Shown: piece after piece, positions 35,953-44,355 of the stretch
Position numbering within the stretch: the first letter of the stretch is position 1
Layout of the letters: each line of letters starts with the position of its first letter
NCBI RefSeq assembly: GCF_940670685.1
Contig: NZ_OW711693.1
Location: 3,693,331-3,757,330 of the forward strand
Reading direction: 5' to 3'
From: Anaeropeptidivorans aminofermentans
GTDB taxonomy: Bacteria > Bacillota > Clostridia > Lachnospirales > UBA5962
Length of the DNA stretch: 64,000 bases
Program-made: the position numbers and the translations under genes
Notes under the pieces: model-generated
The model's database searches: none
What the model saw: only the letters and a program-made list of their open reading frames with translations
Told to the model about the DNA's origin: nothing

Positions 35953-36066
35953 TATGAAATCCCACAGGCTTTAAGCGGGTTTTCATAAAAGCGTTTTCCC
36001 TCCAAAAAGAAAAAGATTAAAGAGCATTTTTATATTTTTTTAAATGAAATCTCCGTTGATTTTCCG
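35953..36066. repeat. Family-C dispersed repeat
   Basis: It carries AATCCCACAG, GCGGGTTTTCATAAAAGCG, TTAAAGAGCATTT and CTCCGTTGATTTTC in that order. The same blocks occur at 55391-55600 with a longer centre. Both copies are intergenic. Confidence 0.65.
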
Positions 36067-36112
36067 GAACGCTCAAGCAAATTTTACGGCTATGGTGTTA
36101 ATCTGCACTAAA

Positions 36113-36140
36113 AAAGGCAATGCATTATCGCATCGCCTTT
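36113..36140 (-). terminator. Terminator of the LuxR-type regulator gene
   Basis: On the minus strand an 11-bp stem AAAGGCGATGC/GCATTGCCTTT (one G-U pair) with a 6-nt loop is followed by TTTAGTGC, giving six U in all. It is 28 bases after the regulator's stop. Confidence 0.85.
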
Positions 36141-36167
36141 AATTATTAATAAATATATGTACATGTA

Positions 36168-36929
36168 CTATTTATTCAGCATCGTAAGGATTAATTCCTG
36201 CCGGTTCGTAATGTTCATTTTGGCATAAATATTTGCAATGTGCTTATATACAGTGGACGTACTAAGACAAAGCTTTTGAGAAATACTGGCCGGTGTTACG
36301 CCTTCGCAGATAAGATGCACAATTTCGGATTCTCTTTGCGTCAATAATTCCTTGGATTCCTTTGCAGCCAAATTACTTCGGTCACGTTTCTGTAAAACAT
36401 GAAGATTTTTATGAAGGTTATCTGAGTGAGACTGAATTATATTAAAGATTAAGATTTCTTTTTGCGTATATTCACTGCTGCTTGTTCGGTCAAAGGTGAT
36501 AATTGTCTTCGTAAGATCGGAAGCATCATGAAAAAGAATACTTAAGCTGTGGCGAAGACCCTGCGGCTTGATATAATCCATAATAAATTCATTGTTCTTA
36601 TTCTCCGGATTTGACCAGTCAAAAGTATGATTTACCACATTCGACTTAGAGCGCTGGCCTTCCCTGCCAATAGAATAGCGGCCTCCCTCAATTTTAGAAT
36701 AATACTGCAAATAGGCTTCTATCCAATTCCTGTCGGCGCCGTATAATACCGTATCATACACCTTTCCGTTGTCGTTTATGAAATAAACTCGGGCTTGGTC
36801 ATAAGGGATAAGTTTATTAACATTTTCTGTAAGATATAAGCAAAAGTCTTTGGGCACACGGATACTACCTGTTTTAAGCAAAAATTCATGAATATTAATC
36901 CAAGGCAATTCTACATTGAAATAATTCAT
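36168..36929 (-). CDS. LuxR-family transcriptional regulator with GAF-like sensor
   Basis: A 253-residue regulator. Residues about 1-165 resemble a GAF-type ligand-binding module (YLTENVNKLIPYDQARVYFIND, and a LRHSLSILFHDASD..TIITFDRTSS strand pattern). Residues about 188-250 are a LuxR/GerE helix-turn-helix (LTQRESEIVHLICEGVTPAS, STVYKHIANIYAKMNI). I use the ATG at 36929, with GGAGG seven bases upstream; a longer frame from 36980 lacks one. It is a single gene with its own terminator, between the PanB-like locus and the grd locus, and could control either. Its ligand is unknown. Confidence 0.87.
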   Translation of the reverse strand: MNYFNVELPWINIHEFLLKTGSIRVPKDFCLYLTENVNKLIPYDQARVYFINDNGKVYDTVLYGADRNWIEAYLQYYSKIEGGRYSIGREGQRSKSNVVNHTFDWSNPENKNNEFIMDYIKPQGLRHSLSILFHDASDLTKTIITFDRTSSSEYTQKEILIFNIIQSHSDNLHKNLHVLQKRDRSNLAAKESKELLTQRESEIVHLICEGVTPASISQKLCLSTSTVYKHIANIYAKMNITNRQELILTMLNK

Positions 36930-37248
36930 ATAATTTCCTCCACAAATAATACCGACAGCCATTATAGTCACATTTGCCAACCATTAGCTAGTTTAATAAT
37001 ATTCATTTGCGCAAACAGATATAGTTTTCCCATTTAACAATATTATATTGTATATTATCACTAAATGTCAATGTCTGAAATCTTTCTGAATATAAGAAAA
37101 AGCAAGCAAAGTACAAGCGGCTTTAACCAAGTGTCTATATGGATGAAAATTATATTTTTACTTATCCTAACAGAAAGCTCATATTCCCCAACTGCATTAC
37201 AAATCATTTTTAAATTTTTTATTATAAATATAATAGCAACTGCACACT
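36930..37248. other. Intergenic between LuxR regulator and grdB
   Basis: About 320 AT-rich bases. It must contain the LuxR gene promoter and the end of the grd transcript, but I see no clear terminator for grdB and no gene. Confidence 0.45.
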
Positions 37249-38556
37249 TTAGCCGAATATGGTCTGCTCCTTCACTTGAGTTTTCAAAGCCTCAAGGGCT
37301 TTCAGCATCATTTCCTTTCTGAGTGACAATTCCTCATCCTTACTAAGGCTTGGATCTCCCGTTGGATATGGAATGGCTACCCCCGGTAATATTCTATTTG
37401 CCCCAACTGTCTGGGATATTGGAACAATGGTGCATACATGTACCGCAGGGATGCCTTTTGCTTCAATCGCCTTTACCATCGTTGCACCGCAACGCGTATC
37501 GGTTCCTCAGGTAGACGTTAGAATAACACCGTTTACGCCGCTAGCAAGAAGCCTTTCCGCGATGGCCTCTCCATATTTTTTCGCGCTTGAAACAGCGGTT
37601 GTGTTCCCTACAGTAGAATAAAAGTATTTATCCAATGAAGAAAACTGTTTTTCCTTCTCAAGCAGCCGCATGGCATCTAAAGGCAATACTCTGTCCGGGT
37701 CCTCAAGGGCGTATACCGGATCATACCCGCCATGAACGGTTATAAACGCTTTCCCATTTAAGTCATCAATTGAAGATATATCATAGGTGCCGTATTTGGA
37801 GGCATTTGCCGATTCAATTCTATCGGGATTTCCGGCCGGTACAATTCCGCCTGAGGTCACCAGAGCAATTTTGGCACTTTTCAAATCCATTATGGCAGGG
37901 GCCGGCTCAACCCTGTCAAATACGGGCATGGGAAGCTCGGTCGTAAAGGTCTCACCTTTGATTTTTTGCAAAAGCATATCAATACCTCTTTCGGCTCCGC
38001 ATTTATCCTTCCACACATTAACCCTATATCCCTGAGGCAAGTACCTCTCATCTTCAGGGAAGCCTATTTCCTCGTTTAAAAGCAGCTTGGTTAACAGTGA
38101 GCACATTGCCGGAGCGGCATTTCTCATTGAGGCAGCGTTTGAAGTCGTTGAAATAATATAAATATCCTTTGCGTACATTTCAGCGCCGGGATTTTCATGA
38201 AACATGCCCGTTACTACGGGAATACCCATTTTCTCACGGGCCATGCTGCCTACTGCGCCGCAGGCAAGTCCATACCGGCCCGCGTTAAATGCCGGACCCA
38301 ACATGAAGCCGTCTGGGTTATACTTCTCTAGCTCATTTGCAATATATTCAAGAACCGCCTCCTGGTTTTGAGCAAAATAACTATCGCCGCATACGATTGT
38401 AGCTGCTATTTCAGCCGTATCCCCCAATAAATCGTTAATTAATATCCCTGGGCCTACAGGCCCTGCCTTAACGAAGGGAGGGATATCTGCTTTTTCTTCT
38501 CCGCCGATTTGCGCGTAAAATTGATTTATATAGTGTATAATGCGCCTTTTTTCCAT
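37249..38556 (-). CDS. grdB: Selenoprotein B of glycine/sarcosine/betaine reductase family (UGA = Sec at 37507-37509)
   Basis: Substrate-activating selenoprotein subunit of a Stickland-type reductase. It is read as 435 residues with in-frame TGA as selenocysteine 350, the normal size for GrdB/GrdF/GrdH. Without readthrough it would look like a 349-residue protein plus a 76-residue fragment. Around the codon the protein reads VILTSTUGTDTRCGATM; family members have U-x-x-C-x-x-C, so here the middle Cys is Asp. Upstream blocks GPGILINDLLGDTAEIA, GLACGAVG and ALVTSGGIVPAGNPDRIES are typical, as is the downstream HVCTIVPISQTVGANRI. A strong GGAGGTG RBS lies 14 bases after the GrdE-type gene. Glycine, sarcosine or betaine specificity cannot be read directly. 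Protein A and C genes are not in this window. Confidence 0.93.
37480..37509 (-). promoter_or_regulatory. Bacterial SECIS-like element with the Sec UGA
   Basis: After the UGA (37509-37507) and a 12-nt spacer, the mRNA forms CGTTGC-GGT-GCAACG (37494-37480), a perfect 6-bp stem with a GGU loop. An ACC/GGT pair outside it could extend a lower stem. Bacterial SelB-binding hairpins have this distance and often a G-U-containing apical loop. Confidence 0.8.
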
Positions 38557-38570
38557 ATAATCACCTCCAT

Positions 38571-39857
38571 TTATTTCAGCCTGGTTGACATTTTTTCATA
38601 TCCCAGCTCGCATATTGAACCCATTATAGCAGCAATTTCCACCGAAACGCTTCCGTCGTCTGCAATGCTTTCAGCATTTCCTCCGGTAATAATTCGGACA
38701 TTCTCAATATTTCCTATTATCTTTTCCATTTTAGGCAGTCTGACATATTCATTTCCGTTGCCGTTTGTAATTACGGCATCCGCCTCCGGCGTTACATCTG
38801 CAAGGCCCTGGGACGCACCGTCCCGCCCTGCGTATTCATCGGTAATAAGTACAGTTTTAATGCCTTTATGCTCAAGATGCTTGCAGTTAAGCATTAAATC
38901 CGTTTCAGGGTTTCCGCCGCCTTCCTCGGTAATAACAGCGCCGTCAGCGCCGATTAGATGCGCCAGATTGCTGGCGTAATAGGCGCTTCTAATTTTATCT
39001 GTAAGCATGGCGCTTTCATTTGTCAGTATTACCCCTGCAAAGCACAGGTCCTTTCCGTGACGCCGTAAAAGGTCCATAATTACAGGATTATTCATATGGT
39101 GAAACGAAGTGTTTTTATGCCCGGGGGATGCACAGTTACCGCTTACGATGGCCCCGTCAAGCACCTCTGTCGGCTGTATCAGTGTCGAGAGCATGCCTTT
39201 TGCATTAAGACCGTAAACATAGGTATCATGCATCAGGCCCTGGCATTGTATCATATATGTATATACTATCTTCGGCAGATCAGGGTAAAGCCTTCCCATT
39301 TCGCACAACGGCTCACGGGTAAAGCAGAGTCTGTCGTCCGGCTCCTGCCCCAAAGTAAGTTTTCCAAGAAAAGCAGCTGTTTTCAGGCCGGCTATTCGGA
39401 CGGTTTCTTCATGGGTATGCTTGTCAATGTTCTGAACGGGGGTAATAAGCGGAGCAAGGATAATCATCTTTGAAAAACTGTTATATTTAGCTCCGGGGCC
39501 GGACATATCTATTATCCCCTCCTGAAACGCAACGATGCTCCCTGTAGTTGCTATACAGCATCCTTCAAGAGAATTGGTAACTCCTGCTCCAACCGTAGCG
39601 ACCTCTCCCACATAGCCTGGAAATACCTGCCCTCCGCCCGATTCCTTATACCGCGGCTGAATAATATCCTTTACGGGAACAATTCGGGTAGATTCTCCCG
39701 GCCTAGCGATTTCAAAATCCACACCGGCTATGTTTTTATCTTCCATAAGGACGCTACGAAGCTCGTCCTTATTAATATAGACAACGCCCTTTTCATAAAA
39801 GCCTTTATCTGAAAAACACATATCATGAACGTAAAACTTATTTAAAGTATATTCCAT
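38571..39857 (-). CDS. grdE: GrdE-type proprotein, component B subunits alpha/beta
   Basis: A 428-residue proprotein of the GrdE/GrdG/GrdI family. After cleavage before a cysteine it yields two subunits, one with a pyruvoyl group that forms the Schiff base with the substrate amine. The processing motif DGAIVSGNCASPGHKN is present and the Cys is residue 242. Other family blocks are RIVPVKDIIQPRYK, FQEGIIDMSGPGAKYNSFSK, LPKIVYTYMIQCQGLMHDTYVYG, ITEEGGGNPETDLMLNCK and LITDEYAGRDGASQ. The start at 39857 has AAAGGAG and begins at the conserved N-terminus, not 25 codons earlier. It sits between grdX and the selenoprotein gene and forms protein B with the latter. The sequence is clearly diverged, and substrate specificity is open. 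Confidence 0.93.
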   Translation of the reverse strand: MEYTLNKFYVHDMCFSDKGFYEKGVVYINKDELRSVLMEDKNIAGVDFEIARPGESTRIVPVKDIIQPRYKESGGGQVFPGYVGEVATVGAGVTNSLEGCCIATTGSIVAFQEGIIDMSGPGAKYNSFSKMIILAPLITPVQNIDKHTHEETVRIAGLKTAAFLGKLTLGQEPDDRLCFTREPLCEMGRLYPDLPKIVYTYMIQCQGLMHDTYVYGLNAKGMLSTLIQPTEVLDGAIVSGNCASPGHKNTSFHHMNNPVIMDLLRRHGKDLCFAGVILTNESAMLTDKIRSAYYASNLAHLIGADGAVITEEGGGNPETDLMLNCKHLEHKGIKTVLITDEYAGRDGASQGLADVTPEADAVITNGNGNEYVRLPKMEKIIGNIENVRIITGGNAESIADDGSVSVEIAAIMGSICELGYEKMSTRLK

Positions 39858-39876
39858 CTTAAGCTCCTTTCCTTTT

Positions 39877-40254
39877 CTATAATAAGCTGATACAGCTTGA
39901 AACAATGCATTTATCAATAAATTGCAGGTCATTCAGTATGTCTGTATCTTCCGGATAATGGGCTTTTTCTGAACTCATAAGCCTCTTTGTATGTAAAATT
40001 GCTTTATCTATGGTTTCTGCGCTTAAATACTCTTTGTGCCCCTCAAATACGGATAGCAATATGCTTTTATAGGGGGAATAATCAGGCAGAATATTCCCAT
40101 ATAGAGGATGACTTATCAGCCTGTGCCCTTTCGCTATCAATACCTTGGCCGCTTCCAAAAGCTCAATCACACTTATATCCTGATATATAATTTGAATGTT
40201 TCCGTCCAAAGAGTCTATCATTGCCGGATTATTTGTTAGGCATAAAGCCCTCAT
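39877..40254 (-). CDS. grdX: GrdX family protein
   Basis: A 125-residue protein with the pattern of GrdX, a small protein of unknown function found at the head of glycine/betaine/sarcosine reductase operons: MRALCLTNNPAMIDS, VLIAKGHRLISHPLYGNILPDYSPYKSILL. The start is the ATG at 40254, preceded by GGGGAGG; the frame could extend to 40281 without a better site. It lies 19 bases before the GrdE-type gene. A terminator just upstream (40289-40327) and a TATAAT at 40280-40285 suggest that this gene may start its own transcript. Confidence 0.82.
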   Translation of the reverse strand: MRALCLTNNPAMIDSLDGNIQIIYQDISVIELLEAAKVLIAKGHRLISHPLYGNILPDYSPYKSILLSVFEGHKEYLSAETIDKAILHTKRLMSSEKAHYPEDTDILNDLQFIDKCIVSSCISLL

Positions 40255-40288
40255 AAATAAGCCTCCCCTGTAAATTAGCATTATAAGA

Positions 40289-40327
40289 AAACAAACCCCT
40301 ACATATATTCGCTTCAGGGGTTTGTTT
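40289..40327 (-). terminator. Terminator between the SIS/PTS operon and grdX
   Basis: On the minus strand AAACAAACCCCT pairs with AGGGGTTTGTTT across a 15-nt loop, followed by TCTTATAAT. It lies 27 bases past the SIS gene stop. The U-tract is short, so some readthrough into grdX is likely. Confidence 0.75.
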
Positions 40328-40353
40328 CATAATTTTTAAATTAATCCATAAGC

Positions 40354-41445
40354 TTAAAATCTGTTGCCCGGAAGCTTTGTAGCCATTTCTCTTTGGAATT
40401 TTGCATTTCTCCTGTCAATGCTTGTAACCCGAGTATCCTCGCATACCTGGTGGGAAATATACTGAAAAGGCACAATGAGAAAAAGCACGGCGATTTCCTC
40501 TTCAATATCCCCTTTATCAATATGAAGCACATAATCTCCCTTTATTGACCCGTCAGTTGTAATAAGTATTACTCTGGACGTCAAAAGATGCATTTTTTCA
40601 TAGATTTCCATTAACCTGCCGTGTATTTCAGGATTTTCAGCGTCAACAATAATAATTGTATGGTTCTGATATATTTCATAGGCAGGTCCGTGGAGTATTT
40701 CCTCCATATCATATGCATTGGCCGGACAGCCATAGGTTTCCGTTAGCTTCAGCGCCGTTTCAAGCGCCGTTGCATATGTAGGGCCGCATCCCACGGTCAT
40801 TACTCTGTCCATATCTCTTAAAAACTCTTTATTTTCATTATAGAATTTTATTGCGGCCTCCCTTGCCTCCGGCAATTTCATAACGGCCTTTGTAATCTGC
40901 CCGATAAGATAATCATATTCAGCCTGTGTCAGGCGCTCCAGCGAAAGCGCCGCCTCAAGGGTACACAGCATCATAAAAAGACTGCTCATAATAAGACCCT
41001 TTGTTACGAATTTATCGCCGGGGGTGCTGTTATAGCCGATAACCACCTTTACATAGTCCTTAAGGGGAGCTTCAACCCAATTAGTAAAAGCGATAGCGTC
41101 TATCTTCTTTTCCTTCATGTGCTTTGCTGCCGCCACCGTATTCGTACTATGGCCGCCCTGTGACATGAATACGACTAAGTCGTCCTCCGCTACGCTTTCC
41201 ATATCATAATATAGAAATGTTGCCGCCCACTGGAGCTTTACTTCCATTTTAAGATATTTCTGCATAAAGAACCGTACGTTGCTTGCGATATTATAACTGC
41301 TGCCGCTGGCCACAATAAAAATTCTTTTATACTTTCTCTTTTTCATTACATCCACAAACTTCTTGGTTATTTCTTTTCTGTTTTCAACATTTGTCTTAGC
41401 CAGAGTTTGTGCTTCAATCATATAATCATCCATTGTTTTAACCAT
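40354..41445 (-). CDS. SIS-domain deglycase/isomerase (FrlB/GfrE-F-like)
   Basis: A 363-residue cytoplasmic protein with two SIS (sugar-isomerase) domains: IFIVASGSSYNIA..VVFMSQGGHSTNTVAA (residues about 43-110) and MTVGCGPTYATALETALKLTETYGCPANAYDMEEILHGP (about 215-255). The closest pattern is the deglycase group (FrlB; GfrE/GfrF) and AgaS-like enzymes. In Salmonella, Gfr deglycases split 6-phosphoglycosyl amines imported by a mannose-family PTS. Here the gene follows directly after such a PTS (33 bases after EIID). The ATG at 41445 has GAGG upstream. The GlmS-like glutaminase domain is absent, so it is not GlmS. The amine released may feed the adjacent protein B genes. Confidence 0.88.
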   Translation of the reverse strand: MVKTMDDYMIEAQTLAKTNVENRKEITKKFVDVMKKRKYKRIFIVASGSSYNIASNVRFFMQKYLKMEVKLQWAATFLYYDMESVAEDDLVVFMSQGGHSTNTVAAAKHMKEKKIDAIAFTNWVEAPLKDYVKVVIGYNSTPGDKFVTKGLIMSSLFMMLCTLEAALSLERLTQAEYDYLIGQITKAVMKLPEAREAAIKFYNENKEFLRDMDRVMTVGCGPTYATALETALKLTETYGCPANAYDMEEILHGPAYEIYQNHTIIIVDAENPEIHGRLMEIYEKMHLLTSRVILITTDGSIKGDYVLHIDKGDIEEEIAVLFLIVPFQYISHQVCEDTRVTSIDRRNAKFQREMATKLPGNRF

Positions 41446-41479
41446 TTTTAACCTCACAGTATTCTTTTAGTAATTTTTT

Positions 41480-42316
41480 CTAGTAATTGAATATGCCGAG
41501 CCATGTAAGTATAATGCCTGCTGCCAGCGTTCCATAAAGGATATATGTAGCTTTAACTCTGCTCTTCACCAGCTTATACATAATTGCAAATACGCCAAGA
41601 GGCAAAAGCTTCGGTGCAATAGAATCCAAAAGGCTCTGAACGTTAATTACGCCGCTGTTGGTTGCAAACTCCAAAGAGGTTGAAACCCCTATCATGGATG
41701 CGACCATACCGCCTACGACCATTAAACCAACTATGGAGCCCAGCATGGAAATACGCTGCATGATATTACTTTCAGATATTTTTATAAGCAGGCTTCTTCC
41801 CAGGTCAAAGCCAACATACAGGCCCTTAATACGCAAAAACAGAGAAGGTACATTAAAAGCAATTAATGCAAGGAGCACCCCAAGGGCATTGCCCTGCATC
41901 ACCATGCCTACGCCGATGGCACTGGCGACAATTCTCAATACACCCTGGAAAAATGCATCACCGATACCGGCGAGAGGTCCCATTAACGAAACCTTGACCG
42001 AGTTAATGGCTGAGGGGTCAAAATCTCTTTTATTAGCGTATTCCTCCTCCATTGAAAGCGCTATCCCTGCGATAAAAGGGGCGCACTGGCCGGTAGTATT
42101 AAACAAAACAATATTTCTTTCAAGCGCTTCCTTCAAATCCTGTTTATCGGGATACAGTTTTTTAAGAGCCGGGATAACCATAAAGCAATATCCCATTCCG
42201 CCCATTATTTCATAGTTAAATCCCGCCTGGAAAGCCCACGAGCGCCACTGAACCTTGTTTAGCGTAGCCCTGTCAACCTCATATTTTTTATCGTTATTTA
42301 ATGTAGCCTCTTCCAT
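41480..42316 (-). CDS. PTS mannose-family EIID component
   Basis: A 278-residue membrane subunit of a mannose/fructose/sorbose-family phosphotransferase system. Typical features are RSWAFQAGFNYEIMGGMGYCFMVIPAL near the N-terminus, PFIAGIALSMEEEYANKRDFDPSAINSVKVSLMGPLAGIGDAFFQG, and a C-terminal hydrophobic region. It lies 4 bases after EIIC and forms the permease with it. The complete EIIA-IIB-IIC-IID set with an SIS enzyme resembles gfr-type operons for glycated amino acids, although other amino sugars are possible. Confidence 0.94.
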   Translation of the reverse strand: MEEATLNNDKKYEVDRATLNKVQWRSWAFQAGFNYEIMGGMGYCFMVIPALKKLYPDKQDLKEALERNIVLFNTTGQCAPFIAGIALSMEEEYANKRDFDPSAINSVKVSLMGPLAGIGDAFFQGVLRIVASAIGVGMVMQGNALGVLLALIAFNVPSLFLRIKGLYVGFDLGRSLLIKISESNIMQRISMLGSIVGLMVVGGMVASMIGVSTSLEFATNSGVINVQSLLDSIAPKLLPLGVFAIMYKLVKSRVKATYILYGTLAAGIILTWLGIFNY

Positions 42317-42320
42317 ACGC

Positions 42321-43076
42321 TTAAACCTCCTCGCTTTCTTCAGGTTTTTGGTTATAAAGAAGACTGAATATTACAGCCACACATACTGCAAGCGCCGCAA
42401 GGCCGACCGTATCCATGCCTAAATAAGCTACGATTACAAATCCGAGCGCAAAGAAAACCAGATATTTTTTCTGATACATCTGAGTGAAAAGAATTGCAAA
42501 GCCAAGACCCGGAAGCATCTTGCTGGCTGCCTTAAGCCCGGATATAATAACCTCCGGAAGCATATCCAAAAGACCCTGCACAGCCGGTACGCCTGCGAGA
42601 ATAGCGAAAAATGCCGGAACAAACGCCGTAATAATACAATAGACAATACCCGTTAAAATCTGCATCCGCGTTACGCCGGCGGGGTCACCTTCGCTTGCGT
42701 AATTTCGCGCCTTTTTTACGAAATAAACGTTAAAGGTAGTTCTTACAAGGATTACAAGGGCCTGACCAAGGGCCGCAACAGGCACTGCCAAAGCCACGGC
42801 AATCTCCATACCCTGATTGGATAATATTGCAATAGCCGTAGCCAAAACAGAGCCTAGCACCTGATCGGCCGGCGTTGCAGCCCCTATGCCCATATTGCCT
42901 AAAAATACCAACTGCAATGTTCCGCCAATTAAAAGACCTGTTATGGGGTCTCCCAAAAGAAAACCTGTAAGCGGACATAATACAATGGGTTCCTCTAAAA
43001 ACAGCTGACAGCCAAACCGGCCCTCCGCTCTTCCTATAAGTGCCACCAAGCCAACCAATAAAGCTGGAATCAACAT
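42321..43076 (-). CDS. PTS mannose-family EIIC component
   Basis: A 251-residue integral membrane component with about seven hydrophobic segments. Family features are GRFGCQLFLEEPIVLCPLTGFLLGD, LIGGTLQLVFLGNMGIGAATPADQ (the ManY-like conserved loop) and AVPVAALGQAL. It makes up the sugar channel together with EIID. A 152-base gap with a small palindrome separates it from the EIIB gene, perhaps for differential expression. The short charged C-terminal tail (NQKPEESEEV) is cytoplasmic. Confidence 0.94.
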   Translation of the reverse strand: MLIPALLVGLVALIGRAEGRFGCQLFLEEPIVLCPLTGFLLGDPITGLLIGGTLQLVFLGNMGIGAATPADQVLGSVLATAIAILSNQGMEIAVALAVPVAALGQALVILVRTTFNVYFVKKARNYASEGDPAGVTRMQILTGIVYCIITAFVPAFFAILAGVPAVQGLLDMLPEVIISGLKAASKMLPGLGFAILFTQMYQKKYLVFFALGFVIVAYLGMDTVGLAALAVCVAVIFSLLYNQKPEESEEV

Positions 43077-43228
43077 TAATTTGCCTCCTCTTAAATTCTA
43101 GGTTTCAAAATAGGAACTTGGACTAATCAAACCTTCCCATGGAGCCTTTCCATAGGGTTTGACGGATATTGAACTTAAATATTTAACTAAACCGCCCTGC
43201 GCGCGCAATTGAAGGCGGATAAAGCCGT

Positions 43229-43699
43229 TTAAAGGGATTTGCTTAAATGGATACCTGATGGGCTGTCGGGGGTTGGAAATGCATCGATTACGATACCCAT
43301 GCCCATCATCTCTTTGATATCTGTTAATTGTTTCTCGTTTAAAAAGCAGCAGTTTGAATAGGCGGTTGCGCCTTCCGTTTGTTTTGTATTGCTGATGTTA
43401 ACAAACTCAGTGGGGACCTTTTTAACAAATCTTAAGGCTTCCGCTACGTCCGGCAGTACAATCATCGTGTTCTTATTTCTTACCTTTTCACTGGTCAGTA
43501 TGGCATCTGTCTTGCTTTCAGGCAGAACACGAAATTCTACGCCGTGGGGAACGCCAAGCTTCAGCATACTTGCCGCAAAGCTGTCAGAGGCGGATTTATC
43601 GTCTACAACGATTATATACTCAATATTAAGCCATTTGACCCAACCGAAGACTACCTGTCCGTGAATCAGCCTGTAATCAATATCAACCAATTTTATCAT
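43229..43699 (-). CDS. PTS mannose-family EIIB component
   Basis: A 156-residue cytoplasmic phosphotransfer protein. The phosphorylated histidine lies in VDIDYRLIHGQVVFGW (His14). ADSFAASMLKLGVPHGVEF and TEFVNISNTKQTEGATAYSNCC-type segments match the EIIB-Man family. Its start overlaps the EIIA stop by 4 bases. It passes phosphate from EIIA to the incoming substrate. Confidence 0.94.
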   Translation of the reverse strand: MIKLVDIDYRLIHGQVVFGWVKWLNIEYIIVVDDKSASDSFAASMLKLGVPHGVEFRVLPESKTDAILTSEKVRNKNTMIVLPDVAEALRFVKKVPTEFVNISNTKQTEGATAYSNCCFLNEKQLTDIKEMMGMGIVIDAFPTPDSPSGIHLSKSL

Positions 43700-44097
43700 A
43701 TATCCATCCCTCCCAATAATTCGTTCATATATATGGTTTCCTTCTGAATCGCCGCCAATGCATGTTTTATAACAAATTCCGTTTCACCCTGGCCTAGGGC
43801 AACTTCAAGAAGAAGAGGCATGTTTACCCCGGAAACAACATGCAGCCGGCTATTATAAGGCAAAAGCTCCGAAACTGCCCTGTTTACGCTTCCGCCCTTT
43901 ATATCTGTAAAAACGATAATATCTTCTGATGTTGCGTTCAGAGCGTTTATAATATTTGATTTTATGTCATCCAAAGTATTTATACTATCGCAAAAGCAAT
44001 TCATAGCGACAGCGCCTCCGCGCCCTGTGAGTATTTCCAATGTATGCTTCATGCCTTCCGCCATTCTCCCATGTGTTGCAATAATGATATTTGCCAT
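43696..44097 (-). CDS. PTS mannose-family EIIA component
   Basis: A 133-residue cytoplasmic protein accepting phosphate from HPr. The active His is in ANIIIATHGRMAEGMKHTLE (about residue 9). FTDIKGGSVNRAV and VVSGVNMPLLLEV are family blocks. The ATG at 44097 has GGAGGG upstream and is preferred to the frame's upstream start. It is the first gene of the PTS operon. The 240-base region upstream probably carries the promoter and the operator for the nearby RpiR regulator. Confidence 0.93.
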   Translation of the reverse strand: MANIIIATHGRMAEGMKHTLEILTGRGGAVAMNCFCDSINTLDDIKSNIINALNATSEDIIVFTDIKGGSVNRAVSELLPYNSRLHVVSGVNMPLLLEVALGQGETEFVIKHALAAIQKETIYMNELLGGMDI

Positions 44098-44306
44098 AAA
44101 GGGTCCCTCCGTCATCGTTCTTTTTATTATTTAACCATATTTTCCGACTGTCTTTAATTTTTTTCTTTTTTTGAAAACTTTTGCAAATTATTAAAAAGTG
44201 CCGCTTATTTTTTTAGAAATGCTATAGTTATTATGAATATGAAATGAAGCAAATAATTTTATAGAAGAGATTTTTAAGATAACCCGGATATGTTTTTAAC
44301 ATAACA

Positions 44307-44333
44307 AAAAATGGCGACATCTCGGCGCCATTT
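44307..44333 (-). terminator. Terminator of the rpiR-family gene
   Basis: On the minus strand AAAATGGCG/CGCCATTTT with a 9-nt loop is followed by TTTGTTATG. It lies 22 bases after the regulator's stop and isolates it from the PTS operon. Confidence 0.85.
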
Positions 44334-44355
44334 TATAGTAATGAATGCATAATAG

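Noticed and set aside
37249..37479. A separate 76-residue gene after the selenoprotein stop
   Set aside because: It is the C-terminal part of the GrdB-type selenoprotein, in frame across the UGA, and has no RBS of its own.
44160..44240. Sigma-54 promoter before the PTS operon (GGCAC..TTGCA)
   Set aside because: The GG and GC elements are 16 bases apart instead of 10, and no LevR/NtrC-type activator is present nearby.
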